Positions 23,036 through 34,739 of a DNA stretch of 64,000 bases are shown piece after piece. Under the pieces are notes generated by a model. It saw only the letters and a list, made by a program, of their open reading frames with translations. It was not told the origin of the DNA and ran no database searches. A program made the translations under genes and the position numbers. The DNA comes from Kingdonia uniflora. Its lineage: Eukaryota; Streptophyta; Magnoliopsida; Ranunculales; Circaeasteraceae. The DNA lies in NCBI GenBank assembly GCA_014058105.1, contig JACGCM010002361.1, positions 62,001-126,000 on the forward strand. The letters are read 5' to 3'. Within the stretch, counting starts at the first letter, position 1; each line of letters opens with the position of its first letter.

Positions 23036-24103
23036 CATAGACTATACAGTCTGAGACCAACCAAACAGCTACATGAATTCATGAAATAAGCCTAACAAAA
23101 ACATAGAAAATCACACAAGGTGTCTAGTGGGAGCCAATTCTTAAAGACACCAACTTCCCGCAATTTATGATTCTATTCAAATGCCAGATAGTAACACTAC
23201 TAGTACAGCAATTCTGCAGTGAACATGTCCAAGTTTGGTTTCCGGTGAGGTTTTCCCAGTGCCGCGCCGCTTATTTTAGTCATATTTGGGATAGACATGT
23301 TGTCAAAGACATACATATGTGGTTGAGGAGATACAGTAAAGTTGGTGGTTTCATCATGGAGTTGTGCACATGTGAGACCCTTATTATTGTAGATTACACT
23401 AGTGGATATTGGTTTAGAAAAAGCAAGGGGACCAGATCATCTTTAATAGAGAAAAAAGTTAGAGAAATCCCACAAAAGTTGTCTTCAACGAAGATGGATG
23501 GTTCCAAAGGAGTTTTTTCACATTTGGGGTGGTTGGACTTGGAATCTAAAACCATTATTTGTTTTGGTTTTGTTGTATTATGACTTTTATAAATATCACT
23601 GTTATATTCAATCTATTTTTAGTTTGTTTACTCCCAATTTCTTGTTTATTTGCTCCTTCCACCACTGGTGGTGGTTCCAGAGACTGGGATATGAAGCTAC
23701 CTCCGCATTTCTCCGCATATGTCTTTTGGACAGTGGAAGTTTTGCAGGCAATTTTGAGAGCCACATGGGAAGCGGGACGACATTTGGAGCAGACAGAGAT
23801 CCTCCTAGTATAAAATGAGGATACACCCACTATGTTTCAGTATAAACTGAAGCGTAATAATACTGGTACAAAGAGTAATGTCACTGAAATAGCACTATCA
23901 TTTAAGAGAACAAAGAGTAAAACATAGAAGTATATTTTTTTGCTGCAACTGAAAAATTATTTTTCTACTCTGATAAATAAAAGACGGAATACCGTACATG
24001 ATACTCATGATATTTCAAGCACCCCGTTCTTTCTTTCACTTTTAATGGGATGCAAACAATTAAATGAAAATAAACTTGTGTTCACTATAAGACAGCTTAA
24101 ACC
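23036..24103. other. Intergenic region with two unrecognised open stretches on +
   Basis: A 138-codon frame at 23167-23583 and an 84-codon frame at 23559-23813 (CLFAPSTTGGGSRDWDMKLP) overlap in different frames. Neither matches a family I know. The second begins with a hydrophobic run caused by T-rich DNA. They may be exons of a decayed gene. Nothing else was seen. Confidence 0.35.
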
Positions 24104-24209
24104 TTAATTTTGAGATTCTACCTCCATGCTTTCAATCAAATTCACGAAATTGCGAACAATCTTCTTGCCTTCTGTAGTTACAATGCTTTTGGGATGGAAT
24201 TGAACCCCC
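24104..24209 (-). pseudogene. ASB: Isolated last exon of anthranilate synthase beta subunit (glutamine amidotransferase)
   Basis: After a TGCAG acceptor the - strand reads GVQFHPKSIVTTEGKKIVRN, then FVNLIESMEVESQN and a stop at 24104-24106. This matches the C-terminus of plant anthranilate synthase beta subunits (GVQFHPESIITTEGK...), chloroplast proteins that supply ammonia for tryptophan synthesis. The catalytic glutamate of the HPE triad motif is lysine here (HPK). No upstream exon with the cysteine nucleophile was found in the following kilobase. It is most likely a decayed or transposed gene tail. Confidence 0.7.
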
Positions 24210-25371
24210 TGCATGCATGCATGTCACAGATTTGTCAGCTAAAATTTTGAAAAATGATAATAATAGCATTATTATCAATAATGTGCAGAAATATAGGTAA
24301 ATAGAGTACAATAGAAAGTAGAATAAGAAACAGATCTTTAATGAATGGTTAGAGCATCAAAGGCAGTCTCGGCATAAACATCTCCCTTAAATATAACTGG
24401 CCTGCTAAATGTGGAAAAATGTTTCATGTTTACGACCTCAGTATATAACGTTCACTTTAAGATTTGTTGGAGTGATAGGATGACTATATGCCATCAAGAT
24501 TGAAAGGTCATATGCACATATAAAAATTAAAATCCATCGAGGCATGGAGCGAGAGCGATGCAACACTTAACTTCAATCTAGCTATATATGAGGTATTCCT
24601 TACATGTATTCTATATAGAAATACTAAGGTGGATAAATGATTTATATCCCGTTTCTCAAGTCTGCTTTTGATAAGTCACGTGGTCGCACCCATGACCACG
24701 CATAACATGTTTCGTACGTCGTGAGTGCACCTTCTTATTTAGTTTGTGCTATTTACTTTAATTGCATTATAATTAGGAGAAGTCTCTTAATTAGAGTCTA
24801 GCTAGCTAGCTAGGGTTTATATTTGTGTTAGGTCTCTTCCCATATAAAAGAGAGTCTAAGTTTAGTTTATTTCCAATGTTGGTTTTAGTGAGAGAAAAAG
24901 CTTAGCCTTAGAGGGAGATTGAAGAGTTTGGGGTAAATCTCATAAACCCTAGTTCTTTTGACTTTTATTTTATGCAATTGAGAAAACTTAGTATTAATCA
25001 AGTTCATTTAGCTTCCGCAATCGTAGTGTTTAACAACTTTAGTCAGATAATACTGACAATTATCTATATCAAGACCCTAAAGATATTCTTAGTTTAGGAA
25101 ATAGAAGGCAAGTTTTGTATACTTTTAGTTTCAGATTACTGCCATTCACAAGTTTTTATCCTTTGATTTCTTCTTAGAACCCAAAATCAGTAAAGTACAT
25201 ACATAAAATTTTACTAGCTACCACAAACCGATAAATACACGAAACTGAAAATAATAAGCATAGTGCATCTACACCGTCTTTGACTCTCATGAACTAACAT
25301 GGATGTAAGTAGGACAACTTACCAGTCTGCAGAAGTTAGCACAACAAAACCTAGTTCAAGTATTTTTGGTA
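24210..25371. other. Intergenic region, partly LTR-like
   Basis: 24660-25050 reads like a plant LTR or promoter plus leader: CCCATATAAAAGAGAG near 24839-24854 (TATA-like), then a leader with GAGAGAAAAAGC and AAACCCTAG. No matching second copy, primer site or coding region was found. A 22-codon open stretch on - near 24345-24410 was not recognised. Confidence 0.35.
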
Positions 25372-26344
25372 CCATTTTCATATGGCAATCAGATTCAATT
25401 TTCTTTTAAGATACATAATCCTAATGATGAGAGTAGGGGGATTCACAGTAAAGTGAGGTGACAATCCTACCATTACCAAGTGCTCCTATTTTTGGTACAA
25501 ACTTAAGCAGCCTTACTAAGGATCAACTTATGTCACGAAAATTAAATAAAAGAAAAAGCTTGCAAACTAAATAGAGTACTTATTTCAACTGAGGACAACA
25601 AGTTTAGAAAATAGAAAATACATACTTAGAGCTTCATCTAATATATTGTACATAATTGATTTTAGATCGCCTCAAGAAATCTGAAAGCTTACCTTTTTAT
25701 ACGCATTCGATAGTTCAAGCGCTTCTTTCTCATATTTAATCAAATACAGTTTGACGAAGCTTGAATCAGATACAAGTATCAAACTACCAATATTGACGTT
25801 GTTCTTCATCAGGAGGCCCTTGGAGAGTAGACCTTGAAGAACCGTCCACATTGGAATAATCCTCTTCTCCATGATATATGCGACCAAGGCCGGGTGCTTA
25901 ACAAGATATGAAGGCTCCAAATTGAGCTTGTTAATGAAGAAACACAACCCACTTCTAAGCTTCTTCTCTGAAACACGCATACATCGGGGATTCCTCCTGA
26001 ACATGGAAATAAGCTCATTCTCAGAGAACCCATAGCTCCTAAATATTTCCATTTTCGTTTCCCAAGTAGCTTTGCTCAATGCTAACTTTGTGCAATGGCT
26101 TCAATAAATAACGTGCTAGAGGGATTAAAACCCAGTTTGCCAACTTCTCAGACTATCTCCTTAAATTGGTTATTGTTATGAGTTAGCACACCAGGATATG
26201 CAATCAGCAACTTAGATATGCTGGATTCGAGCACACCAATATCCCGTAAAACTTCAAGTTTAGGCACAATTACCTTCTGGTGATTGGAATTGAAAATCCG
26301 CGTGGATCTTCTTATGATAACGGCAACATTTTCATCGGTAATAA
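25372..26344 (-). repeat. Truncated segmental duplication of the mTERF gene 3' half
   Basis: This segment matches 27560-28538 in the same orientation, including about 300 bp of 3' flank (CAATCAGATTC, TACATAATCCTAATGATG). Similarity ends at 26344 within the coding region, right after GGTAATAAG. The copies lie about 2.2 kb apart. Confidence 0.9.
25672..26344 (-). pseudogene. Broken mTERF-family copy
   Basis: A 135-codon frame (25672-26079, MSKATWETKMEIFRSYGFSE on to KVSFQIS and stop) equals the C-terminal third of the intact neighbour at 27865-29031. Upstream of it homology continues but is out of frame: a one-base loss near 26090 (GTGCAATGG against GCGCTAATGG) and further changes break it. 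The N-terminal half and the targeting peptide are absent. The frame has stayed open since duplication, but no start with a transit peptide exists, so function is unlikely. Confidence 0.8.
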
Positions 26345-27559
26345 GTTACATTTTCCTCCAATTCATAAACCAAGACTGGCTAGCATTTTTCGTCTGATTC
26401 GTAATCATATTCATATATCAATGGTATCTTCAACAAGAGGCTCCAAGTCCACTGAGAACAACCCTGTGGATCAACATTCCAGAAGGCCTTGTCTGGAATT
26501 CTAACATCAGTGCTCCTTTAGAAGATAAAAAGAAGGGAAGCCTGAAAATTGAAATCTTTCATCCATTATTTCTTTATTTTATGTTTTTGGAAAATCTCTG
26601 GAAGTCTGCCTGAGAATTCTAATAATCAGAAACTTGGATATCACGTGTTCATCATCATGGAGAGAACCACAAAATAGCCTAGGCTAGTATGAGTCTTTTG
26701 CAAGATAGGCGTCAAAGTGGCATTTTTTTCTGCTACATTCAATTCAAGGTTAGTAAAGAAATTCATGTCAGAAGAAAAATCTGACCTGGTATATATGGTT
26801 TATAGAGTAATAATGTAGATTCAGCGCCAAACAGCATTCAACTCAAGTGTCTCCTTTTTCGTTATTTATGTAGATTTGAGGCCGTCTTTTAGCATTTTTA
26901 TGTACATATGTTTTGAGAATGTGAAGCCTCGTTCTTTTGTTGATTATCAAATGTTGCTTAGCATATCCCCACGTGAAGTCAAAATCCAAGGGGACTCAAA
27001 CCATCTACAGAATAACAAATTGAAAGAAGCAAATTACAGAAGGGTTTCCATATATAGGTGATAAAAGAGTAATTGATCCTTCCATAGCTCGCTTATACTC
27101 GTTTTCTATACCAAGCCCTCGCTATGCTTAGTTGATAGTCAGTGCTTCGAAATTCAATAGTTCCGAGGTTCAATTCCCATATCAAGTAGCTTCTAACACA
27201 AAATATATAATAATAATAATAAATCAATGAGCTCCAATTAACATTCAGTTACATTTACCCTGAACAAAAATTCAATTTTCCTCACTAAATGAGGATAACT
27301 TAGAATCTACCTATACATTTGTGACATGACAACACACTTAAATTCAATTTTTCACACAGGTTTATCTCTGATTATTTAGAAGGTTAATTCTACTCTGGCC
27401 TTTTGCTTGGGTTATGGTTGCGTGGAAAATTTCTTTTTTGAGAAATTCATGCATAGATGGGATCTCTACTTGTTCAGCCTTTGGGTAGAAGTTGTGATGT
27501 GAGGTATGTGTGCTTGCATCTTCTTTTGATGCGGAAAAAGGGATTTAGAAACATAACCA
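26345..27559. other. Spacer between the mTERF copies
   Basis: AT-rich. No open frame resembles a known protein. Only a (TAA)n-like run near 27209-27220 stands out. Confidence 0.5.
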
Positions 27560-27864
27560 TTTTCACATAGCAATCAGATTCATTTTTTTTTAAAGGTACA
27601 TAATCCTAATGATGGAGCAGGGGGATTTACAATAAAGAGGCTAGCAGAGTGAGGCGACAATCCTACCAAGTGCTTACATTTATGAAAAGTTGTAATAATC
27701 TAAGCATTAGGCAATGTGTAGAAACATTTAAACAGAGTTGAAGGCTATGTCAAACTTAAGCAACCTCACTACCGATCAACTAATGTCACTGAAGACAGCA
27801 AGTTTTGAAAATACATACTTAGAGCTTCATCTAATATATTGTACATAATTGATCTCAGATCGCC

Positions 27865-29031
27865 TCAAGAAATCTGAAAGCTTACCTTTTTATACGCATT
27901 CAATAGTTCAGGTGCTTCTTTCTTATATTTAATCAAATACAGTTTGACGAAGCTTGAATCAGATAGTTTTAAGAAGCTACCAATATTGACTTTGTTCTTG
28001 ATCAGGAGGCCCTTGGAGAGTAAACCTTGAAGAACCGTCCACCTTGGAATAATCCTCTTCTCCATGCTACATGTGAGCAAGGATGCGTACTTAACGAGAT
28101 ATAAAGGCTCCAAATCGAGTTTGTTAATAAAGAAATACAACCCACTCTTAAGCTTCTTCTCTAAAATATTCATAATTTGGGGATAATTTCTGAACATAGA
28201 AATAATCTCATTCTCAAAGAACCCATAGCTCCTAAATATTTCCATTTTCGCTTCCCAAGTAGCTTTACTCAATGCTAACTTTGCGCTAATGGCTTCAATA
28301 AACAACGTGCTAGAGGGATTAAAACCCAGTTCGCCAACTTCTCGGATTATCTCCTTATATTGGTTATTGTTACTAATTAGCACACTAGGGTATCTAATCA
28401 TCAACTTAGATATGTTGGATTCGGGCACACCAATATCCCGCAAAACTTCAAGTTTAGGCACAATTACCTTCTGGTGATTGGCATTAATAATCCATGTGGA
28501 TTTTCTTATGATAACCGCAACATTTTTGTCGGTAATAAGAAATTTTTTGAGATAATCAAAAGAAGGGATGATTTTGGCTTTTAAGCTACAAGCCAGGAAT
28601 GAGGGGTTTGAAGATATGTATTTAAGAACTTGGGGATCAGAAAATCCAATCTTTTTGAGAAATTCAAGTTTGGGGTAAAGGATGTTTTCCTTATTGGCCA
28701 GCAGTAGCTGGGGAAACTTGGCAATGAGATTTGAGATCTGGGGTTTGGTGAATCCATGATCTTGGAAGAAGTTGAGGTTAGAATCAGGTTTAGTTGTGGT
28801 TTTGATTTTTTTGAAGTTGAGTTTCTTAGAAGCAGAAATGGCTACTTGTGGTGAGAGACCACAATTGCTAATGAGATATGAAACAACAAAGGATGAATCT
28901 TTTGTAGGTTTTAGTACTGAAAATAATCTCCTCAGAAATGGGTTTTGGAAAATTGGGATTATATCAAAATTTCCAAATCTTTTCCCAATTTGAGTTACCA
29001 TATTTCTAGACAGAAAAGCAAACATTTTCAA
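27865..29031 (-). CDS. mTERF domain protein, predicted mitochondrial or plastid
   Basis: Single-exon gene of 388 residues. The first 35 or so residues (MKMFAFLSRNMVTQIGKRFG...) are basic and hydroxylated without acidic residues, fitting an organelle transit peptide. The rest is built of helical mTERF repeats of about 30-35 residues (for example GFTKPQISNLIAKFPQLLLA, PKLEFLKKIGFSDPQVLKYI). mTERF proteins bind organellar nucleic acid and affect transcription, splicing or ribosome assembly. It belongs to the large plant subfamily of intronless, tandemly amplified members. The start at 29031 is the first ATG, and a second at 29025 would also work. A truncated copy lies just downstream. Specific target unknown. 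Confidence 0.92.
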   Translation of the reverse strand: MKMFAFLSRNMVTQIGKRFGNFDIIPIFQNPFLRRLFSVLKPTKDSSFVVSYLISNCGLSPQVAISASKKLNFKKIKTTTKPDSNLNFFQDHGFTKPQISNLIAKFPQLLLANKENILYPKLEFLKKIGFSDPQVLKYISSNPSFLACSLKAKIIPSFDYLKKFLITDKNVAVIIRKSTWIINANHQKVIVPKLEVLRDIGVPESNISKLMIRYPSVLISNNNQYKEIIREVGELGFNPSSTLFIEAISAKLALSKATWEAKMEIFRSYGFFENEIISMFRNYPQIMNILEKKLKSGLYFFINKLDLEPLYLVKYASLLTCSMEKRIIPRWTVLQGLLSKGLLIKNKVNIGSFLKLSDSSFVKLYLIKYKKEAPELLNAYKKVSFQIS

Positions 29032-30761
29032 TCAAATCCAAAATTTGTTTACGAAAAAAAATATGAGATGGCCTGCAACTTGGACTTAGTTGTAGTTGCA
29101 ATACAAAGAGATTTAGTTTTTCACTCCTTCTAGGCACTTCTCCTAATCCATGTGATAAATACTTCTTATTTTCTTCCAAATTATCATATCCATTAATGAT
29201 GATTACCTCAATCTCTCTATACCATACTTTATTTATCAAAATTCAATGCCAAAACACTGGAATCCAAATCGAACAATGAATTTCGTTTCTGGGAGAGGGG
29301 GTGGGGACTCTCTTTTACGCCAAGAACGATTTGCAAAATATGCCGAACAAGTAAACAATCAATCAAAAAACAATAAACAAAGACAATTATTTTCCAGATG
29401 AGGAATGGATGAAAAACCACTCCCCACGAACAATTCACTATGATTAAATAGGTCACACACAATCTTCTCCAAGCTTCCTCAAGCTTTATAATGGAGTCTC
29501 TCAAACCCTAGTTCTCTAGAACAAATAACGTAAGTCTCACTTTATATATTTGGGAGATTTATTACGACTTTGACGATCCAAGTTTCCAACGTAGAAAACA
29601 TACATCTCGTTCGAACGACATCCAGTCTCGTTCGAAAAACCATCGATTCGAGTTGAAAACCTTACTAAATCTTCTAATTTTTTTTATGGAAGTCAAACAC
29701 ACCAAAACTAAGAAGTTAACTTCACTCCTCGCCACTTCTTAGGGTTGACCAAAAAATAAGCATGCCCTTACTTGCTACTCAGTAAGCAATAAAAGTACAA
29801 TATTCACTTTAAAACAAAAGACACTGCATACGAAAGTTTAAAACATATTACTTGCTACTCAATAGAGTTAGTCTCACTACTTTAATTTCATTTCATATTG
29901 TTGGAAAATAATGGCTTAGTATCACATGATAATGAGTAAATAGTAAATCTCTGGATCTGAAATAAGCTGGAACTTCAACTGCAATAGAAAGAGTGTGAAG
30001 CTCGAGGTGCGGATCCCACAGTCTTTAAGATTAATTGCCCGATCTGCCCAGAGGTACTGACAATGTAACGATTGTTCTCTAAGATTCAACGAGCAAGAAA
30101 ACTCTACAAGCGCAGCAGTACTGATCACGCTATACTTTGGTCTCACCACCAATATCTCAGACGAAAGCAAGAGTAAGAGGGGAGAGTTAAAAAATCAGAG
30201 AGAGATATAAGCTGTATTTTTGGATGTATTAAATAGTGGGGAGCTCATTCCCTTTTATAGGCAAATTCTACAACGGGTAGTAATAAATATGAGAAAAATA
30301 GTTTTTGTAAGTTTTGAATAAATATAACTATTACGAAATAAATATGGCCAAGAGTTACAAAAAGCGTTTTGTCCGTTATAAAGTTATTTAAAATATAATT
30401 GTTATAGTTTTGTATTTACAAAAACGAATTTGGACTTTTTAGTGGACTTTTTGTAAAAAGATTACAAGGCCTAACCAAAGCCCCAAAGGCTTCCAGAGCC
30501 AGAACCCGAACCTTACCGGGCCGCCCGAGGGATGTCCATGTATGAGATAGTCTAAAACCTCCTCCTATGCACTCACCACTATACACTCCCTCTTATTCTA
30601 CTTGTATACTAGTTACAAGTGTACCTTAAGTTTTATATCTTTCCATATACGTTTATTTCACCAATGTGGGACTAAAGTAAAAAAGAGAATATGAGAAGTT
30701 TGGTTAACCAAGAATAATTTTATAAAATAATTTTTAACCAAGATTATTAAAAATCCAACGC
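29032..30761. other. Intergenic region, no gene recognised
   Basis: Short open frames (29229-29504, 29922-30170) are unlike known proteins. Old LTR-like pieces may be present: a palindrome TCGTTCGAACGA at 29607-29618 and a pol II-like CCCTTTTATAGG near 30250. The stretch 30480-30560 is GC-richer. None could be paired with a second repeat. Confidence 0.4.
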
Positions 30762-32418
30762 ATGCATACAAAACATCAAATCTCCATTGAAGACCTTTCT
30801 ATCCAAATGTTTTATACCATCTCATACATGGACATCCCTTGGGAAAACGATTCTCTAGACTTCATCTCAGGGTTACCAAAAACTGAAGGATATGGTTCCA
30901 TCTTAGTGATCGTCGACAGATTCTCTAAGTATGCAACGTTCATTCAAGCTCTAATTATTTGCCCGGTAGATGAAACAACGCGTCTCTTTGTGAAGTAAAT
31001 TGTCAAGTATTGGGGGGTGTCACAAAACATCGTCAGTGATAGAGATTCAAGATTCACAGGGAAGTTTTGGAAGGAAGTGTTCCGATTATTGGGATCTACT
31101 CTCGACTTCTCAACTAGTAACCACCCGCAATCAGATGGCCAAACCGAACGCTTCAACGCAATGTTAGAGGAATATCTTTGGCACTTTGTTAGTGCGAACA
31201 AGAATAACTAGGCTGAACTCTTGGACATGACACAGTTTTGCTTCAATCTGTAGAAGAGTTTATCAACCAACAAGAGTCCCTCCGAGATACTCTTGGGGCA
31301 GCAATCCCTTACGCTGTACACTGTGATCTCTAATTAGAATGGAAAAATTCTAAGAACCTACCAACTTACAAAGGAATGACAGATAAATACTGATATTGCT
31401 CGTGCCTATTTGGAGAAAACATATGCCAGAATGAAGAAATGGGCAGATCAGAAGAGGCAACCAGATCATTTTAAAGTCGGAGACCTTGTTCTTATCAAGA
31501 CCTCCCATCTTCAGCATATAAGTGACAAAGCACACAAAGGCTTGGTACCCCGATATGTAGGTCCGATGATGATCATTGACAAAGTTGGAAACGTTTCTTA
31601 CAAGCTTCAATTGCCACCCTATCTTCGCTTCAGCCATCCAGTGTTCCATGTCAACACCCTCAAGCCTTACCACGAAGACAAGGAAGATCCAACCTGAAGT
31701 ACCCTCAGACCACATGTTCCTCATAAGCCAATCACTCTGAACCAAGTTCCAGAGAGTGTTCTTGCCCACATAGTGACCTATGTTGATCCCGACACCAAGG
31801 AAAAAGTTTATGAGTACCTAGGGAAGTAGAAGAACCTGCCAGAAGCAGAAGCTAGTTTGGAGCACCAAGATTCACAACCCTTGTTGATCTGACTCAGGAA
31901 GATTAAAGCCAAACATGAGAGGAAAAAGAAGAGGAAGGTGAAATAGACGAAGAAGAAGAAGAAGAAGGAGAAGAAGTCGACGAGGACGTCTCCAAGCAAA
32001 GTGGGGGAGAGTGTAACGCCTCAACGCTTCAGCCAAATATTTTGTAATAGAATCTTTAGAATGTAATAAAGCCTTGTAACAAGTTTCCGTAGGGTTTAGG
32101 TTAGCCTTTAGGGAGAGTACGCTTCGTCTCCAAAAATGATGTTTCATTTTGGTTGTAAGCTATTACTTAGTAGCTATATTGTATAGGAAGTGAATCATGT
32201 ACACCCGAGTTGAAACTAAAGCCTTGCAACCTTGTTGATAAGCTAAAGCTAATAAAAGCTAGTTTTACATTGCATCTTTGAACTGTTGTATGTTACCTTA
32301 TTATTATTTGATGTTGCGATAAAAGACTATTGAAAGAAGATTAATAAATACGCTTACTTGAGGCACGTACCTCGAGCGCCACCCGTACCAAGCTTGTAAT
32401 CTCAGTTGGTCTGTGACA
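30762..32418 (+). mobile_element. 3' part of a Ty3/gypsy chromodomain retrotransposon (integrase to 3' LTR)
   Basis: 5'-truncated. Integrase runs from about 30822: DFISGLPKTEGYGSILVIVD, then QNIVSDRDSRFTGKFWKE, SNHPQSDGQTERFNAMLEEY, covering the D-D-E region. The C-terminal domain follows (PRYVGPMMIIDKVGNVSYKL, SHPVFHVNTLKPYHEDKEDP, to 31697). A decayed chromodomain (VYEYLGK, stop, KNLPEAEASLEH) lies near 31809-31870. Stops occur at several points. A purine tract AAAGTGGGGGAGAG (31998-32011) precedes the 3' LTR. The chromodomain points to a chromovirus lineage. It is inactive. Confidence 0.88.
32012..32418 (+). repeat. 3' LTR of the gypsy fragment
   Basis: It starts TGTAACGCCTC directly after the purine tract and ends TCTGTGACA, so it has the canonical TG...CA ends. 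Length 407 bp. No 5' LTR was found upstream in the window. Confidence 0.75.
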
Positions 32419-34739
32419 CCCGGGGCTCGCCACGGTACCTCCACAAGCTGCACGCTCCCTTTTAAGCCAAGATAAATCTTGGCGGATGACCTCCCGGTGT
32501 TAGTTTTCGAACTCGTGACCTCTCTCTCTCCTTTTTCCAAGAGATGGTCTGAAGCCCAACACGTATCGAGTACTTCTTGTTGACCTCTGGTTCTTCTGAC
32601 ATATAATTAGTACTGAAGAAACCGTCCTCTTGATACAGACCATGTAGCTCAGAGAACCTGAAAGTCGCAATCCGTAGCATAACTAAAATGTGCACTTTCC
32701 ACTTAATCCTTTTGCAAAATAGTTCTCTTTCCCTTTGATATGCTGGATGTATAATTGGTAACTCTGCAGGGATGTTAAACTATTTAGCCGGTCTTTCAAA
32801 GGTGACATTCACAATAGAGAGGATTAGGGCTCGAGTCTTTCATTTTTATTTTTATTTTCGCATCCTGTAGGTTTTGCCACTGCTGTTAGCCAATCTACAT
32901 AGGCAGGTTGACATATTTCGGCTGTATCAGCTCATAATGGCTTTACCCAAAAGAAGAAAATATGAGTGAGAGACAGAAAAGGTAAATATTGTGGGATTGA
33001 CGGGGTAAGAGGTATAACTGATTAAAAGGACATCTGGTTCAAAGTATCCATCTCGAAAAGGCGTTGTTGAAGTTTGCCACATCTTTGGGGTTGGAACTCT
33101 TTGTCTGATCCAGGATGATCTAGAGTATTTGAAGATTTGTCAAAGTCGTTCGAACGAGTTGCCATGTCCTCTGGAATTTGGCCCAGAGCCATATTTTTGT
33201 TCGAATTTATTTTCTAGGTTATATTTTTTTATGTTAGATCTAAAAGAGTTTTGAGGGAAACCTAGGGTTTTGGAGTGATTCATTGTAATCTACTTTGTTT
33301 TTTTTTTAAGCAACTGAAGCTTTATTTTTCCCAATTTTGGTGTTCTTCGTATCTTTTAGCTAACTAGAGCTTCTTCATCGTATTGTGGATTAGTGTCATA
33401 CAGTGATAAATAGTAGCATCAGATTTATATTGACTCCAAGAATCATGCCTGGGAAATAAATAAAATTTGTATATAGACTCTGAACCTTTAGCAACATTTA
33501 GGTACTATTTAGTTGCAATTGATAGGAATCAGACCCATATAACTTGTAAGAGTGAAATGTGAAAATCTGGGAGTTTTGTGCTATAAGCTGTTAATGGTTA
33601 TTATAATCTTCTTGTTATTATTTCTTCTTACCTTCGCATGCTTGTGATGAATTCTGTATCTTTTGTGTAAGTGATCTCTTGCTTATTTTCTGTAGATTTA
33701 GTTTAGGTCCGTTAACTTGGGATTTACCGTTTTGCAATATATTATTTGACAGGAAACTATTGTGATCAGTATGAATATCATATTTTCAATTTTTATTTGA
33801 TTCGTTTGAGTTTCTGGTTTGAGATGAACATCTATAATTCTCAACTTAGTCTTGATAAAATTTACTCGAGCTTTCGCGATTCACTAATGTTCTTTAAAGT
33901 TAATAATCAGCAGTGCATGGAGGAAGTGATGGACAACATGCTTATGTCCATTCGCTTGACGATGCTGTAAATGATTTGGTATGTTTCTCACATAAAGCAT
34001 GCGTATAAGAAGATTAGATACATACAACTTGAATATTAGTTATAATCCTTGTCGAGAAGAAGATTAGATACTTACAACTTGACTCGTTGATATTGGTAAT
34101 TACAGAAAGAATTTCTTCAGAAGGTATTAAGGGAAATTTGAGGGCTTCCTTGTTTATGTTTTGGACACTCAATGGGTGCAGCTATTATTCTAAAGGTAAG
34201 ACTTCGTTGAGTCAAACGGTCTGTTAAGAAACATCACGCAATGACTTCTTTGAGTCAGAACTGGCTCAGAGATTCTTAGAATGTCATCGTACTTGCAACA
34301 ATACTTGATTAGAATAAGTGTTCCCTTCTTAGTTCTCCACGGCACTGCTGATACTGTAACTGACCCCCTAGCTTCAATCCATGTATCTGCAATCCATATG
34401 TGCTTGATCTGAAGAGGTCTCATTTGATTTCTCCTGGAAACTTTGAAAAACCACTCAAGAGTAGTATGATTTTTGGGTTCCCAGTCTCCCTCTGGCCTGG
34501 GAGATAATGTATGTAGCAAAAACGGATCACAAAGACGAGCATGGATATTTCATTATTTCAATTCATCAACCACTATTTTAATATCGTAATCATGGTAAGC
34601 AAAAAGAAAAAAAAAATCAATTCTAGGCGTGGAACCTGATTATATAAGCATTGTTAAGCATTGTTATATACATGTCTGATAGAAAATGTTGGCTTATGCT
34701 CAAACTGGAGCAGGGGAAATAGTGGTGAATGTACAGCTG
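32419..34739. other. Intergenic region with unrecognised open frames
   Basis: Near 32450-32530 on - a TCGAACTCGTGACCTC stretch resembles the complement of a pol III B box, perhaps a SINE remnant. The - strand frame at 34190-34519 (109 codons, including GDWEPKNHTTLEWFFKVSRR and IWIADTWIEARGSVTVSAVP) has protein-like composition, but I do not recognise it. It could be an exon of a decayed gene downstream of the RAD7-like gene. The + frame 33746-33970 is AT-driven. Confidence 0.35.

Noticed and set aside
23555..23830. - strand frames overlapping the + strand unknown frames
   Set aside because: No family resemblance. They only mirror the + strand frame.
24660..25050. Complete LTR
   Set aside because: TATA-like and leader-like sequence exists, but no paired repeat, primer site or TG...CA ends could be set.
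31808..32147. - strand frames rich in Leu and Phe
   Set aside because: Antisense to the lysine- and glutamate-rich tail of the gypsy polyprotein and its LTR.
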